This document shows positions 35,295 through 47,984 of a DNA stretch of 64,000 nucleotides, one piece after another. Numbering within the stretch: the stretch's first letter is position 1; each line of letters opens with the position of its first letter. The notes beneath the pieces were generated by a model, which made no database searches, had not been told where the DNA came from, and saw nothing but the letters and a program-made list of their open reading frames with translations. The translations under genes and the position numbers were made by a program. The stretch comes from Hansfordia pulvinata (taxonomy: Eukaryota; Ascomycota; Sordariomycetes; Xylariales), in the NCBI GenBank assembly GCA_006538405.1, contig BJKQ01000001.1:372001-436000 (forward strand). Direction: 5' to 3'.

Positions 35295-35952
35295 GGCTTT
35301 CGTCTCGTCTCGTCTCGTCTCGGAAAACAATAACGGGAGGGGGGCTTTGGCTCGGCGATCTGTTGTTCTTGTCGCTGTCGTTATCGCCTTCTCTTCCTCA
35401 TTGTCTCAGAATCGAGGGCAGCAGCTCAGAACGAGAGGAACCGGGAGCCCCGGCTGTCATATCGACAAAGGCTCTCGACCGACGGGCATCCCGGCGCCCT
35501 GACACTGGCACGCCTGTTCCCCCCGCGCGTCGTCCCGAGGTGCGTCTGTCAATGCAGGGCCTACCTCGGCACATGCCCACCCCTGCCACGGCGCGGCCAC
35601 TCGGGGCGAGCTGGTTGACGTTTGGGGTCCTTGCTGCGTAGATCCGCCGGCAGGGGTTTTGCGGGGTACGGGGTAGTATTGGGCCACGGATCTCGGTATG
35701 GCACGTCAGCATCCCCATGTTCCAGTGGAATAGATGCCACGGCTTGGCCCGTCATCGTGCATCTCGGGCGTGGGCTTATATATAAGGGATGTCTGGCCCG
35801 GGAAGCCGGTGGAGGCCGCCGTCTTGCTATTGGTTTGGATCGACGACAACCACGATCACGACCCCATCGCGAATAGCGTCCATCGTCGCCTTTACACAGT
35901 CTGACCTCTTCTCCCATCCAACCCCACACCGACGCCGACGCCGACGCCGACC
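35295..35952. promoter_or_regulatory. Divergent promoter region (barrel-like gene / homogentisate dioxygenase)
   Basis: 658 bp between the two starts, compatible with shared control. Contains a CTCGT repeat beside the minus-strand start (35302-35320), a possible TATA-like TTATATATAA (35775-35784) about 170 bp before the plus ATG, and a GACGCC repeat just before it. Confidence 0.45.
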
Positions 35953-37760
35953 ATGCCTCCCGTGACGCAGTTCGCGGTCCCGGACCCCTACGAGTACCTG
36001 GAGGGGTTCGGACAGTACCACTCGTAAGCGGGACCCGTGTGGTTTCTTATACCGTGCCTGTGCGGAGACTGGGGGAGTGGTGAACATGATGATGAGAAAC
36101 ACTAAAGTCCAACACCGCCCCGGCAGGTCCGAGAGCGTGCCCGGGTCGATCCCGCTGGTAAACAACAGCCCGCAGAAGCCGGCGCTGGGCCTGCGGACGG
36201 AGCGGATCAGCGGCAGCTCGTTCACGGCGCCGCGGGAGCAGAACCTGCAGACGTGGCTGTACCGGGCGCGGTCGTCGCTGCAGCACGGCGAGTCGGTGCC
36301 GCTGGAGATCGAGACGGGCTTCGGGGCGTGGTCGGGCGGCGCGCACGTCAACCCCAACAGCTACCACTGGGCCACGTTCCCGGTCCCCGAGCGCGGGGCG
36401 CACTGGGTCAACGGGCAGCAGAGGGTCGGCCGCAACGGCGCGCCGCGCCGCAAGGAGGGCCTGTCGCTGTGGATCTTCAGCGTCACCGAGGACATGCCCG
36501 CGCGCACCGTGTTCGCCTCGCTCGACGGCGAGACCCTCATCGTGCCCCAGGCCGGCGCCCTCGACATCCGCACCGAGCTGGGCCCGCTGCTCGTCCGCCA
36601 GAACGAGATCGCCGTCATCCCCCGCGGCGTCAAGTACCGCGTCACGCTGCCGGGCGACAAGAACCAGCCCTGCCGAGGTACGTTCCACCCGGGGTTTATT
36701 CATTACCTATACCTTAGGTAAGGTACACATGTGTACATGCAGGCAGATAGCTGCCCGTATTCTGTATTTTCTGACACGCGCCTGTCTCGGTCGGGACTGG
36801 TCGGGTTGGTTCGGAACACTGGATGTCAGAGATATCGTACGGCCGGCGTGAGGCAACTACGGATACTTGCACATGCACTGTTAGAGGTATGTACTGACGA
36901 GACGCCTGGCGCGACATCAAATGCACACAGGCTACATCTGCGAGCTGCACCAGGGCCACTTCCAACTGCCCAACCTGGGCATCGTCGGCTCGACGGGCCT
37001 GGCCAACGTGCGCGACTTCCAGGTGCCCCGAGCCAGCTTCGACGGCGCCGCGACCCCGGACGGCACCGCGGTCGCCCAGCAGGCCGGCAGCAACACAACG
37101 ACCACCACCCCCAAAGGAGAAGGAGCAGAAAAAGAGGGCGCGGGCGACTGGACCGTCATTTCGCGCCTCGACGGCCGCCCCTGGCACTGCACGCAGGACC
37201 ACACGCCCTTCGACGTCGCCGGCTGGCACGGCACCTGCTACCCCTACAAGTACGACCTGGCGCGCTTCTGCGTCCTCGGCAACGCCCTCTTCGACGAGCA
37301 CGACCCCTGCCTCTACACCGTCCTGACCGCCCCCAACCACGCCGCCAGCCCGGGTTCCGCCGTCGTCGACTTCGGCGTCATCCCCCCGCGCTGGAACGTC
37401 GCCGAGGACACCCTCTGGCTCCCGTACTACCACCGCAACAGCTTCCAGGAGTTCTTCTCCGTCGTCGTCAACGACCAGCGGCCCGAGTACCCCTTCGGCG
37501 CCGCGGCCACCGGCGCCGCCTTCGCCCCGCTCGGCGCCGGCCTGCACGGCGCCATGAGCACCCACGGCGCCGCCGACCCGGACTACGCCGCCGCCCAGGC
37601 CCGCGACACGCGCCGCCCCGCCAAGCTGCAGGCCGACGGCCTGACCATCTTCCTGCTCGAGACCGACAAGCCCCTCGAGATCTCCGACTGGGCCCTCGAG
37701 CACGCCGAGCTCAACCCCCAGAGCTCCCAGGGCGCCAAGGGCAGGGTGGCCAAGATGTGA
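35953..37760 (+). CDS. hmgA: Homogentisate 1,2-dioxygenase
   Basis: Opens the ring of homogentisate to maleylacetoacetate with Fe(II) and O2, in phenylalanine/tyrosine catabolism. Exons 35953..36023, 36127..36677 and 36931..37760 (GTAAGC and GTACGT donors) give an intact 483-residue protein. Family landmarks are GFGQYHS and SGSSFTAPREQNLQTWLYRA near the start, YRVTLPG and GYICELHQGHFQLPNLGIVG across the second junction, and RPWHCTQDHTPFDVAGWHGT. The iron site is LPYYHRNSFQEFF (His and Glu) with MSTHGAAD (second His). A Thr/Lys/Glu-rich insert (about 37080-37140) is not typical of the family. Its usual fungal partners, fumarylacetoacetase and maleylacetoacetate isomerase, are not adjacent; instead a barrel-like gene diverges from its promoter. 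Confidence 0.95.
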
Positions 37761-39287
37761 AAGGGTGTCGCGGTTGGTCGGTCTTGTCTCTCAGGAAACA
37801 CCGCTGTCCTGTGCGGCTGTGGGATAGCCACCACGACCTCCACAGAGGATAGAGGCGAGCTAAGTCCTGTTTGGACTGTAACACTGGTAGACCTAGCTGG
37901 GGATGGGCGGACGGTCAAGCGTAGCAGGGCTTTGTTGGTGTTGTCACAGAACGCTGATGAGGCTGTACTGGCCCTTCTGCCCCGGCCATTTCAGTTGGCG
38001 CACAAAGTTCTCTTTGAAACCGAGCCCGTCCTCTGTAATGTACGCAACGAAACGTCGGAGATCTAGATCAAAGATTATTTCTTCAAGGCCAGCGAAGAAT
38101 CGCCGGTCACAGAGTGCCATCATCTCGGTCTTAATTCCATCGCCTGCCAAATGGCCTGCTCAAAGGCACAGCACACAGCGCGCGTCGTGACCGCAGATAT
38201 GCCAAAGTCCTGCGCGTGGGTGATCCCTCGTAGCAACTTCCCCAGATACAAGAGTGTCTGGCAGCCCAACCTATCTCCATCGAAGTCGCCAGTCCCGGAC
38301 TGTGCGGAGGGACGGCTCGTTCTTCTCGGCCGGTATCGTCCAGGGGTGAACGGCGCTGTGCGATCTGCGGACCCACTGGGGCGAGCGCTCTGCCTTCCGT
38401 GGCGCTCTGGGCTAGGAACGAGGACCTGTCGGACTGCAGCTTGTATGCAAGTTGTGGCGAGCGGCTAGTATGCCCCAATGTCTCTTCAGGGTTGTATGTG
38501 GCGGCTGCAATGTGTGCGTGCGTGGCCAGCACTGAGAGAGGGGGGGGGGGGGGGGGGGGGGCTGGATTAGGCAACGAGGGTCGCAAAACGCCGAGAGGGT
38601 GGCCACATGACTGTCAAACTGGAACAATCCGGACTCATAAGCCGGCATTGGCGAAGACCTCGTCGCGCCATTGCTGTCTTGCGCTCACGCATTGCTCTTT
38701 GCGTTCATTCAAGCGAAGTTCGTCGTGACGATGTGTGTCGCCGAGCGTATCTGAAGAATAACCCGCGCTTTGAGCAACAGGGGGCGGCGGTCTTGCTTTG
38801 CTGCTGAAATCGGACCTGTCGAGACCAAGCCCGCACTCTCGTGTGTCATGGTTCAGCCGCCTGGGGATCTACGAAGGCCAGGTAACTGAGTGTTCAGCTT
38901 TGCCATCGGCCGGGGGATCTACAAGGGTTAGTGCTCAGCTTTGCCATCAGCCCAGCGCAGTCCAGCCACGCAGGCACCCGTCTCTGTAAGGCCGGCAGCT
39001 TGCGGCCGTAGTATGCCTGCCTGCTCTGGAGAGTCCCCGAGGCCTGGCAGCTGTCATGCGCGTTGGATGAGCGACATCTCGTATAAGAACCGTCAAGCCG
39101 GCCAAGATGCCTGGCTGTACTCCGTGGGTGCCCATGTAAGTCTTGGTTTGGACCTTTTTCATCAGATATCCAGCCGCCAGGACGGAATCATTCTCATTTT
39201 CCTTTCAGCCTGAGCACCAAGCAAGAGCACCGCGAGCCCTTCGATCGCTCGAACAAGAACATCCCGCAGCGGGACACCCGGCTCGAG
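37761..39287. other. Intergenic; no gene supported
   Basis: Contains a G22 run (38540-38561). A short minus frame at 37944-38150 (ITEDGLGFKENFVRQLKWPG) has some protein-like character but no homology that I recognise and no gene structure. A plausible leader intron acceptor (TTTCCTTTCAG) lies at about 39199-39209. Confidence 0.45.
38540..38561. repeat. G22 homopolymer
   Basis: Intergenic, between homogentisate dioxygenase and the secreted orphan. Confidence 0.95.
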
Positions 39288-39699
39288 ATGCTACGCGGCG
39301 CGGGCTTCGCATGCCTGGCCCTGTGCCTGGGCCTGCTGGCCCAGGGGTCAGGGGCGCTGGAAGTCGGGTGCAGAAGAAGGGCGCCATATCTTCGTCGAAG
39401 ATGGCCGACGTCGACTACAGTGTCCACTCCGCCAGCACGGCGCCGCTGGTGGAGTGGGACCAGTTCAAGTGGTTGATCCCGCAGGGCACGTTCGTGGCGT
39501 ACTCGACCAGCAGGAGGAAGCTGACCCGGTTCATGGGGAGGTGGAGCAGTCGCGGGCGACGGGGGTAGACCACGTGTCGAAGGGGTCGAAGGGCGTGGGC
39601 GTCGGCATCGTCAGACCGGAAAACGCCGACAACGGTGGTAGCTATTTTACCTGGGGCGACGACGCGAAATACTATGCCGCGGGCTACAAGGCGTTCTAG
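39288..39699 (+). CDS. Secreted orphan protein (two apparent breaks)
   Basis: Starts with a clear signal peptide (MLRGAGFACLALCLGLLAQG). One base appears lost just after it (about 39366-39378) and another in GGGG at about 39535-39540. With both restored the protein is 137 residues. The middle reads DVDYSVHSASTAPLVEWDQF and KWLIPQGTFVAYSTSRRKLT, and the end reads GIVRPENADNGGSYFTWGDD followed by AKYYAAGYKAF. The three segments in three successive frames make one sensible secreted protein, Trp/Tyr-rich towards the end and cysteine-poor after the signal. No family recognised. A single uninterrupted frame gives only part of this, so the start is set by the signal peptide. Confidence 0.55.
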
Positions 39700-40720
39700 T
39701 TCCCGTATGCGCGAGGCGGAAGCGAGAAAGTGGGAGGGCCCACGGCTACGCGATGGTCTCAACTCCCGGGGTGCCTCGCACGAGATGCTATAGTACATGT
39801 AGGCTACTAGAGGTATCAGCCAGGATTACGCGTTTATGTCTAGGTACTCGGCGCAATATATTGTCCCACATCTCATGATACGAAAACGACAAAGTGCAGT
39901 CTATAAATCGAGCGAGGTCCGTTGCACGCGACCTTGTAGGGCCGGGGCATACGCCAGCGCAGGGCCCCAGCGTTCCGCAGGTGGACAGACTCCCTGGCTA
40001 AGTACCTACCTACTCGAAACCAGCGAGGGCGTTGTGCGTAGTAGGTAGGGAGGATTGTACAAAGAAGCGTGGTGGCTGGAATGCCTGTCAGGTTTTGCAG
40101 TGCGGCTTGCTCTGGCTTTCATCCTCTGCAGCCCTATATCCAGTGACTGGCGCCGTTGATGGACCGCTTCGTTGAGCTAGAAAAGGCATACAAGGCATCG
40201 TGCTCGCTCTGGAACCTGGTGTTCAAAACCCATTCCCTCTCCTATAGTCCTTTGCCCGGGCCCTGGTCCGATCGGACCTGCACGATCTCATTGTGGCGGC
40301 GTATCTTCAGGACATGACAGCATCTTGGTCGTCTTAGCGCAGCCGGTTGCTGTGTCGAGCTCTTCTGCCTTCTTGACGCCACATGGACTTCACTACGAAA
40401 TTCTGTCTACGCCCGAGCAGCGAAATGAGCAGCAGCAAGAGAGTGAGGCCTAGGCCGGTTGAGACGGCTCGAAGCTGGACAAACTGAATCTACCATTTGA
40501 CCGGCTACCTCAAGCACGACTTCAACTCTTGTACCCTCATAACAACACCACCACGTTTCAGCAATCCCAACTGTGGGTAGAAAAAGAGTTGATTCGCTAA
40601 AGCCAACCACTGGCATGGAAGGAAATTACAAGTATATATTCGAATGCAAACGCTGTATGCACATGAAAGTGGCTCCTGGGCCGCGCCTTGGGTCATAACA
40701 GTGCCAATGCCAGGTATCCT
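39700..40720. other. Convergent intergenic region
   Basis: 3' flanks of the secreted orphan and the aspartic protease. No gene supported. Confidence 0.5.
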
Positions 40721-42302
40721 CTATAATAGTTGCGCGAATGAAGTCAGGCCAACGGCGCACACAAGCAGCATCCATCCAGCCGCACGGGCGCTGGCACCGT
40801 TCTCGTTGCTATGCCGAGGAACATCGTCCATGGTGCAGGCGCCCTTGACGTTGCCAACTCCACCTGCTGCAATCTCCGTCTCTTCCTGGCCGCAGTTGGC
40901 ATACTGGGCCATAGAAATCTTGTGGTTGTCTTGGTCGAAAACAACGTAGGCGCTGCGCATAAACGAGTCGCCCAGAATGGCGACCGAGTTGTCGCCCGAG
41001 CCCTCCAGAGCGGCAAGAAGGCACGTGTTGGGGCCGTACTGCAGGATGAAGTCGTAGTAGGGGACCTGAATCGTGACCTTGCCGAAGTTGAAGTTGAAGG
41101 TGGCGTTTGCGTTCTGCTGGTCGCAAGGGACATTGATGTTGCCTTGTGAGTCGATGTAACCGCCCAAGTCATCGACCATGGGCTCAATAATATTGGTGGG
41201 CAGGGTGCACAGAGTGGAGCCACTATCGAGGACGATCGGGGTGCTCGTGTGCTGATAGTTGTGCGTTGTGTCGCCGTTGGTGCTTCCCACAGACTGCAAT
41301 GTCACCCAGTAGCGATAGAGACGCTCGCCCCCCTGAGGGCCAAGGATGGGTAGAGTCTGCAGCTGGCCGACCCATTTGTTGGTGTCGATTCCACCAAAGA
41401 TGATGACGCCGCCATTGTCGGCATCGGCGCTTCCCAGGGCGACACTGAAAGCGCGCACCTTGGTGACATTCTGCTCATAGAGTTCGTCGATGAAGTTGTT
41501 GTATTTCAGGTCGGCCTGTTCGGTCCCGCCCCCGAAGCTAAGTCCGAGGATGCCCTCGTTAAGGTCCTTGCTCTGCGTGGCGACGCCGAATTGTATGTTT
41601 TGCAAATCGATAGCTGGTAATAATGTTAGCTCGCAGGCCCAGTATGGCCTGTACAATGCTGGACTTACTGCTGTTGGGCAGAGATACGTCGTCGCGAATA
41701 TATTCGATGTGCACGCTGCCGATGCCGTAGGGGATGGTATTCGTCGAATCGAGAATATCTACCGAGCTGGACTGGGAAGTGTCGAAATGGCCATGTTCCA
41801 CGCAGCCCTGGATTTGGCTGGCATCCTGGACCGTATTGCAGTTGGGATTCACCCACAATTCACTGGATCCTGTGTCGATGGCGACTTCGACGTCCTGCCC
41901 CGGCGTACCAATGCTCACTAGGATTCTGTATGTCAGTTATGCGACTCGGTATCTTGAACCTTGCCCTCCGTTCCAGCAATTTCTCTGGAAGCCAGGGTTG
42001 TCGTTCTGCAGCGCCTCAGCCCAGGCAAACCCTTTCCGACGTTGTGCAGTTCTGCACTGCGCGAGGAGCTACTCACAAAGCACTAAGTAGCTAACGTAAG
42101 ACTCATTGTATAGAGGGACGTTTGTATCCTCTTGTCGCGATTCGAGGTGTGGTATTTCGGGGTAGCGCACGGAGCGGGTGGCGGGCAGCGACAGGAACCC
42201 CGGGTGGTCGGCGTGAACGTCAGCAGCAGCTAGAGCAGCAGCCGATACGACACTCATGGAAGCCAGGCCTGCGTAGAGGCGCGTGGAGAATGAGCCAGGC
42301 AT
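40721..42302 (-). CDS. GPI-type secreted aspartic protease (yapsin/OPSB-like)
   Basis: Pepsin-family endopeptidase expected at the cell surface or wall. Exons on the minus strand are 42302..42077, 41917..41669 and 41613..40721 (GTGAGT and GTAAGT donors) and give an intact 455-residue preproprotein. A signal peptide (YAGLASMSVVSAAALAAADV) is followed by a propeptide and an Arg at HLESRQED. The two catalytic aspartates lie in VAIDTGSSELWVN and IVLDSGSTLCTLP, with the paired disulphide cysteines of the fold (NPNCNTVQ, QGCVEHG). The C-terminus ends in a hydrophobic tail (AGWMLLVCAVGLTSFAQLL) after small residues (NENGASARA), which fits GPI attachment. Yapsins are classically Kex2-like in preferring basic sites, but specificity cannot be read here. 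Confidence 0.93.
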
Positions 42303-45300
42303 TTTGGGAAGGCGGATCACGGGAGGATGCCGAGAATTGCAGACAAGGCAAGTCGCGCGACAAGAGGCCGCGGCGCGACCCTTGACGGGACGGATCGGCT
42401 GGCGAGCACCCAAAGCCGACGGGAGCAGGGGCGAGTGCTGACAAGCGGTAGGTAGGCAGTCGGCTGGCAATGAGGGCGACGGTGAGGTTGACGGCGAACC
42501 GGGGGGGGGGGAGATATCTGGGAGGGAGAGCGGCGGGTTTTTTGCGATCAAGGGGAGGCGAAGCGGCACCGGACGGGAGGCGGCACGAGGGGCCCAGGAG
42601 CCGGCAATGCGCCAAGCACGAAAGAGGGCGTAGGGGGCACTCGAGGGTGGAAGCGTCGAGCTGGAGTGGGCAGGTCGTCGTAGCGCAGTCGCAATCTTAT
42701 GGGGGCGGCCTGGGGTCCGGGATGGCTGCTGGTTGGCTGCAGCAGGTAGGGCTGATGGTCCAATCAATGGGCGCGTATCTTCTGGATGGCGTGCGCCGAG
42801 CGAATGGTGAGTGGAGTGGACTGGCTCGTAGCTGAGGCGCAGTCGAGCAGATGGATGAGGGGGTGCAACCTTATATCGAGCAAGCGGCGGGTATCTGGAC
42901 GACGGGAGGAGGTGATGATGACGACGACGACGACGTTGAAGAAGATGCACGACGCTGTCGAGGCTGACTGTGGGAAGCCGTAACTGCCGACTGCGGCTCA
43001 TCCGAGTACATTCCAACAAGGCCGCTTGACTGGGATCCTGGGATTTGGAAGGTGCGACAGAAGGTGTCTTGATGTGTAATGCACTTATGGGCCTGCATCA
43101 AATCAATGCCAGGCTTGCATACCCCCCAGAACTCAATCAGCGCACGGCACACCCATCAATACATTGATGCATGTACTCAAACCTTGTCGTGCCGCAATCC
43201 GTCCCGACGGTTCCTCGGGCAGTCAGTTGTTGTGTTCGACGTCTCCCGTACCTGCCCAATGCCGTCATCTCAATTGATTGCATACATGTCCATGCAAGTA
43301 CTCGTACGGTCGTGCAGCACCGAATTGAGTAACCTTCCAGTGAAATCTCTTCTTTGAGTCCGCACATCCTGTGCTGGCCAGCCGTGCCAGCGAATCAGCC
43401 ACCTTGCGCTTGACTCGCCATGCCCAGAATCCAGCCTGCACTGGGCGTCGTCAGCCTCACTCGTACGCGCGTCCATCGGGGTTTGCCGAGGGACCCCGAG
43501 AGACGGTAGCGGCCGTCCTTGCAGGCTCCCATGCACGTACATTTTAGCTCGCCGATCACCAAGATCTGTGGTCGTATACCGACGGGAATCTGATAGATGG
43601 ACTGGATGGACAGTACAAGCATCTGCTATCCCGTCCACAATCCCATCCCCGTCCTGGTCCCTGTCCCGAATCCCCACCGCGTCATGTGTTGCTCACCTCA
43701 ACCTGACCAGCACCATACTGTGTCTTCAAAAAGCCATCATCGACCAGTTTTGGAAAGACAGATTTGAACATCCGACAACCTGGAGCCACGCCTATCAGCC
43801 TGCAGCTTGACCCGGCTCCGGCTACCTCCGGCGACCCCGAATACCCGAGGCCCAGCCGACGCGCGCTTCTGCCGATGACTGCGCCACGGACAGCCGACCG
43901 AAGCCGCCGGCGAATGCATCGAGCACTAGTGATGATGTGGCCATGTTCTAGGTTGCCGTCCTACCCGTCCATCCGTCTTCCATGGCCAGTCACAGCCGTT
44001 ACAGCGGACACCGCTTTGCTTCTGCGGTCCGTCCGCCTCCCCGCTACTTTAAGCCGTGGCTGTGGCTTGAGGCTCAGCTGACTTCCGGCTACCGCCACCA
44101 CGATCTACCGGGTAAACTGCTGGGTACCTGTAGATGCCCACCTGCCATAAAGGTGTCAGCCGCCTGCCTGCAATTGACTGATGGGATAGGCTATCGACCC
44201 GAAGGCCGGTCTGTTGAGTGACGGCCCTGCGTTTAGCCGGTCACCTGCCTGCGTCCCCGAGAGTCGAGACCTTTCTTGCGTCGGTGACGCAAAAGGCAAA
44301 CAGGCATGATCGATAAGCCTGTACAACTTTGGATCTCAGCCATGTCTCCTTCACTGTCAGAAGCTAACTAGCACTTCACCCAAGGGTCAGAGCCATTTAG
44401 TATGACTTCAACGCAGTTAAGTATGCGTTTAAGGGTACCCTCGTCATCACGTACGCGTACTTGTAGTCGGGGCAGCAGCCGACTCACTTTGCACGCCCAA
44501 GGCAACCTTGCAACATCGCACTCTCCGTACAGCCATTTCGTCGGATCGCGGGTGTTGACAAGAATCTGAAATGCCAGATGCGCTTGATGCCCTGCCGACA
44601 AAAGTCGGTTCGATCGTGCGCACTGGACAAGTCTACTATCCGATCTACAATGTCAAACCCGCCCGCATTGCCAGACCAGCTGTCCCAGATCCTTGCAAGT
44701 TTGAAGCTCTCGACGAGTGTTCAGGGACCTGCGCCCTACATTCGTACCTGTCGTAGTTTAGCCTTCTCACAACTCGGCTCGGCTTCTATGGTGCCAGTCA
44801 GCGACTGTGCTATTGCCTCTGCGGCTCTCCGCAGCAGTAGGCAGGTCGCCGTCCATACGGGCCGAGATCCTTGTCAGATACTAGATGTCAGATGTTCTGA
44901 AAAGTACAAGCATGTGCAGCTATGTTTCGAAGATCAAGCTCTCCAAACCTTCCTACTACCCAGACACTCAATGGGCCACACTTGTGCCAAGCGACCGCAG
45001 ACCCGTGCTGCTGCTATAAGCTTGAATCAAGAAGCATGCGCCTTCTGGCGAGCAGCCGCAGGTGGATTTGCTACCTGGAGTTCTTGGGGGGGTTGGGCTC
45101 TGCTCGGGCCTCTATTGTTATACTATTCTCAAGCATGCTAGAATTATCACGTCGGCCTATGAAAGGTTGGCACAGAGATAATATGACCCTGGCCTGTCGT
45201 GGCACTCAAAAGGCTGTCTCTGCTGCAGCGGTTGCCGAGGTCGCGACCCCTACTGATTGAGAGGCGAATGCAGCTTGCCCAGAGACTCCTAAAGTGGACA

Positions 45301-47984
45301 GAGACGCCTTCTGACCCAAGGGATCACTTCGAGTCGGTGATGCTCGTGGCAATCGGAGCTATAAACTATTATCCGAAGGGCCTCTAGACAGCAACAGGAA
45401 CTGCAATATCGCACCCTCTGCGTGTCCCTCCTCGCGTAGCTCTTCGCGAAGGAACCTAGCAAAGTGCTTTGTAGATCATCCACAGTTCGACGGCATTGCT
45501 TGTGATTCAAACGGCGCACAGGGCAGATGTCTGTACACTGCTCATCTTCGAGACACTAATGCGTTGAAGCTGGTAGGCTCTAAAGCCTGGTGTCTCGATT
45601 TTGAGGCTGGAACGTGGGACTGTGGCTGTTATACGTGCTTCGGGATCGTGTTCTAGTCGTCGCCGTATTCAGCATTGGCCGTGTTTCTCTCGAGGATTTC
45701 GATCTACACACCATATTGACCACATGCTTCCTGACCAGGTGTACGATCATCTGTTCGTGGACTAAACCACTGGTACTGGCCACGACCGTTCGAAGCAAGT
45801 CAGTCGAAACTTGGGGTAAGCACTGACTTGGTCTTGATGTGAGAAGCGGGTGCTGCTTTGGGCATTGGGGAGTCGAGGCGTCAAGACGGACGACGTAGCA
45901 GTCCGCACCTCCGCTCAAAGTGAACAGCTACCAAGGGAGAGAGATCTCGAAGAAGCTCAAATTGCAATCCAAGTCGATTGAGCCTTCCAGCCTATCCGCA
46001 TCCTTCTGAGCTTGCCCTAGAAGCCGCTCAGGATGTCGGCCTGGCCCGGACTGTCAAGGTGTGAGCCTGCATTGTATGCAGATTCACGAAGCCGCTCTGC
46101 TCGGGCGCCCGTCTTCAAGGTGTCGCATGCGGAACCCGCCCCCGAGTCGCCCCCCAAAACCGACCGACCCCGTATTGAGGAGCGGGACGAGCGGAAATGT
46201 CGAGTCATGGGGCTTGGGTGCGTCGATGAGACTCTTCCTTACTCTAAGCATACCTCGGGCACATATACATTTATTGTATTGAAACGCCGCCTTCCGTAGG
46301 TTCCAATGTAAGAGGGCTGTACTCGCCTACCTTAGGTACATGTGGGTAGGCCCTCAGCGCTTCTGCTCCTTGACAGTCTGCGGTTCGGCCCTCTTCTGTG
46401 CAGTCTACGCTTCTGTACCTCATATGTTATGTTCAACACCATTGCATACGTGGTGCCTTCTAAATTGAATTCTCGTGACTGCCTCACGCGGATCGGGCTA
46501 ATGCAAGAAACGTCGAACCCAAAAAGCTTCTGGTCTGATAAGCAGCAAAGGTGAGAAAGTGGATAGTCTCATGCTAAGTAGAACCGAAGCTTCCTTTCTC
46601 TGCGCTTGCCTCAGCTACACACATCAGAAACTTCGTTTCTAATCAATGCATCAATGATAGAGGAAGGCGCAACCGTAAAGGTAAACTATTGATTTGGAAG
46701 AATGACATATGGTACGCGAATCGACAACAATTATGTACCTAGCTCAGGCCTGTTCGATTGAATTGGAACCCCCCCACTCTGCACAACCAGTGCCACCCTT
46801 GCGCATCACCCACCACTCACTGCCTGGTGCCTTGGCCCATTCCAATAGGCGCTGGCCACTCCTTCGCGTTCACTCTGCCCTACAAGGACATATGTAAACC
46901 GATCGATGCCGCCCAATACGCCCCTGCTCACCTCCGGCTCTTCCGCGCGCTTATCACAGCCCGACTGGTTGACGGCCAGCAAGGGCGTGCAAGTCCCCAC
47001 GCATGCCAGCACCGCCATGGACGGCGCGGATCGAGCGTCCCGGCCGACAAAGCCAGCGACAGAGCGCGACAACAGCAACAAAGACAATGGAGCGAACAAG
47101 AGAAACAATCACTTTAGGTCTCAAGCACAGTAATGCGCCAGGTGCTTGTCATGTCGGGTCTGACGGTGACGACGCTATTGGGATGTCATTCAGAAGTGTC
47201 GCAGGCCTGCAGACTTCGGGGCAGTTGAAGGTGCGTGAAACGGTTCAAATGTGAAGGTAATTGTCCGAGGAATGAGGCCACACAAAGTGCATGTACTCAC
47301 GCTTACCGTCCGTCAGCTTCGTGCATCCACGCCCATCAGATACGACTATGTCGGGGCTCGCAGCTCGAAATACCGACGCGGTCCATTATTTCACTCCGAT
47401 CATGACCCCACAGGTGCCCTACAGCCAGGGGTCCAGGGGACCAGCTCCAGGATATTAATACGCGCACACGCGCAACACTGCTTTCAGAGAGGCGCAATAT
47501 AACCAGGGTATGATCATACCCCAGACGAATCAGGCGTGCCAGGTCCAGGCAGACTGCAAACTCACCCTGTCCAGGACTCGTCGGGTTCTCGGACGTCTTT
47601 AGCCGACCCGCCGGAAGGCCCGGACGCCGGTTCTCGTACGAATCCAGGTTGGCGCAGACGCCGACTCGGGATCTTCAGCGGAACCCGACTACTTGCAACT
47701 AGGGCTGACAGCGACGCGCTTGTTATGGCTTGCGAGTACTTATGACAGGCGCCTTACCAGCTTGAACACGTACAGTTCATGAACGGGCGTTTATCAGGTT
47801 GCTCCATCTCTGCTCTGCTCGACAGTGCCATCTCTTTTCAACAGTTTATTCTTGCAACAAACACCAGCCACGATACCAGTACCACCGCCAGCGTATTTAG
47901 TGAAATTCACCGCTCAGTCCGCAGGGCTCGTTCTTCGAATCACCCGACTTCTTTCCTGCGCCTGGGTAATGCACATTGGCAGCC
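42303..47984. other. Gene-poor 5.7 kb region of lower GC
   Basis: No gene with convincing structure. Codon use in the open frames lacks the strong GC3 bias of the real genes nearby. The most protein-like fragments are at 44651-44989. One TACTCGTA at 43299 and one ACCTTAGGTA at 46329. No transposase, reverse transcriptase or long terminal repeats were seen. Confidence 0.45.
44651..44989 (+). other. Possible gene remnant
   Basis: An ATG at 44651 opens MSNPPALPDQLSQILASLKL in one frame. A second frame from 44885 reads SKIKLSKPSYYPDTQWATLV to TAA at about 44989. Each looks like a piece of protein but they do not join by a normal intron. Low confidence: it may be a decayed gene or chance. Confidence 0.2.

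Noticed and set aside
46806..47108. Minus-strand frame starting with a hydrophobic leader
   Set aside because: The leader resembles a signal peptide, but the rest has no GC3 bias and the opposite strand has similar open frames; kept only as a note.
42303..47984. Transposon or RIP-mutated element
   Set aside because: No transposase, reverse transcriptase, terminal repeats or TA-biased C-to-T pattern could be seen by eye.
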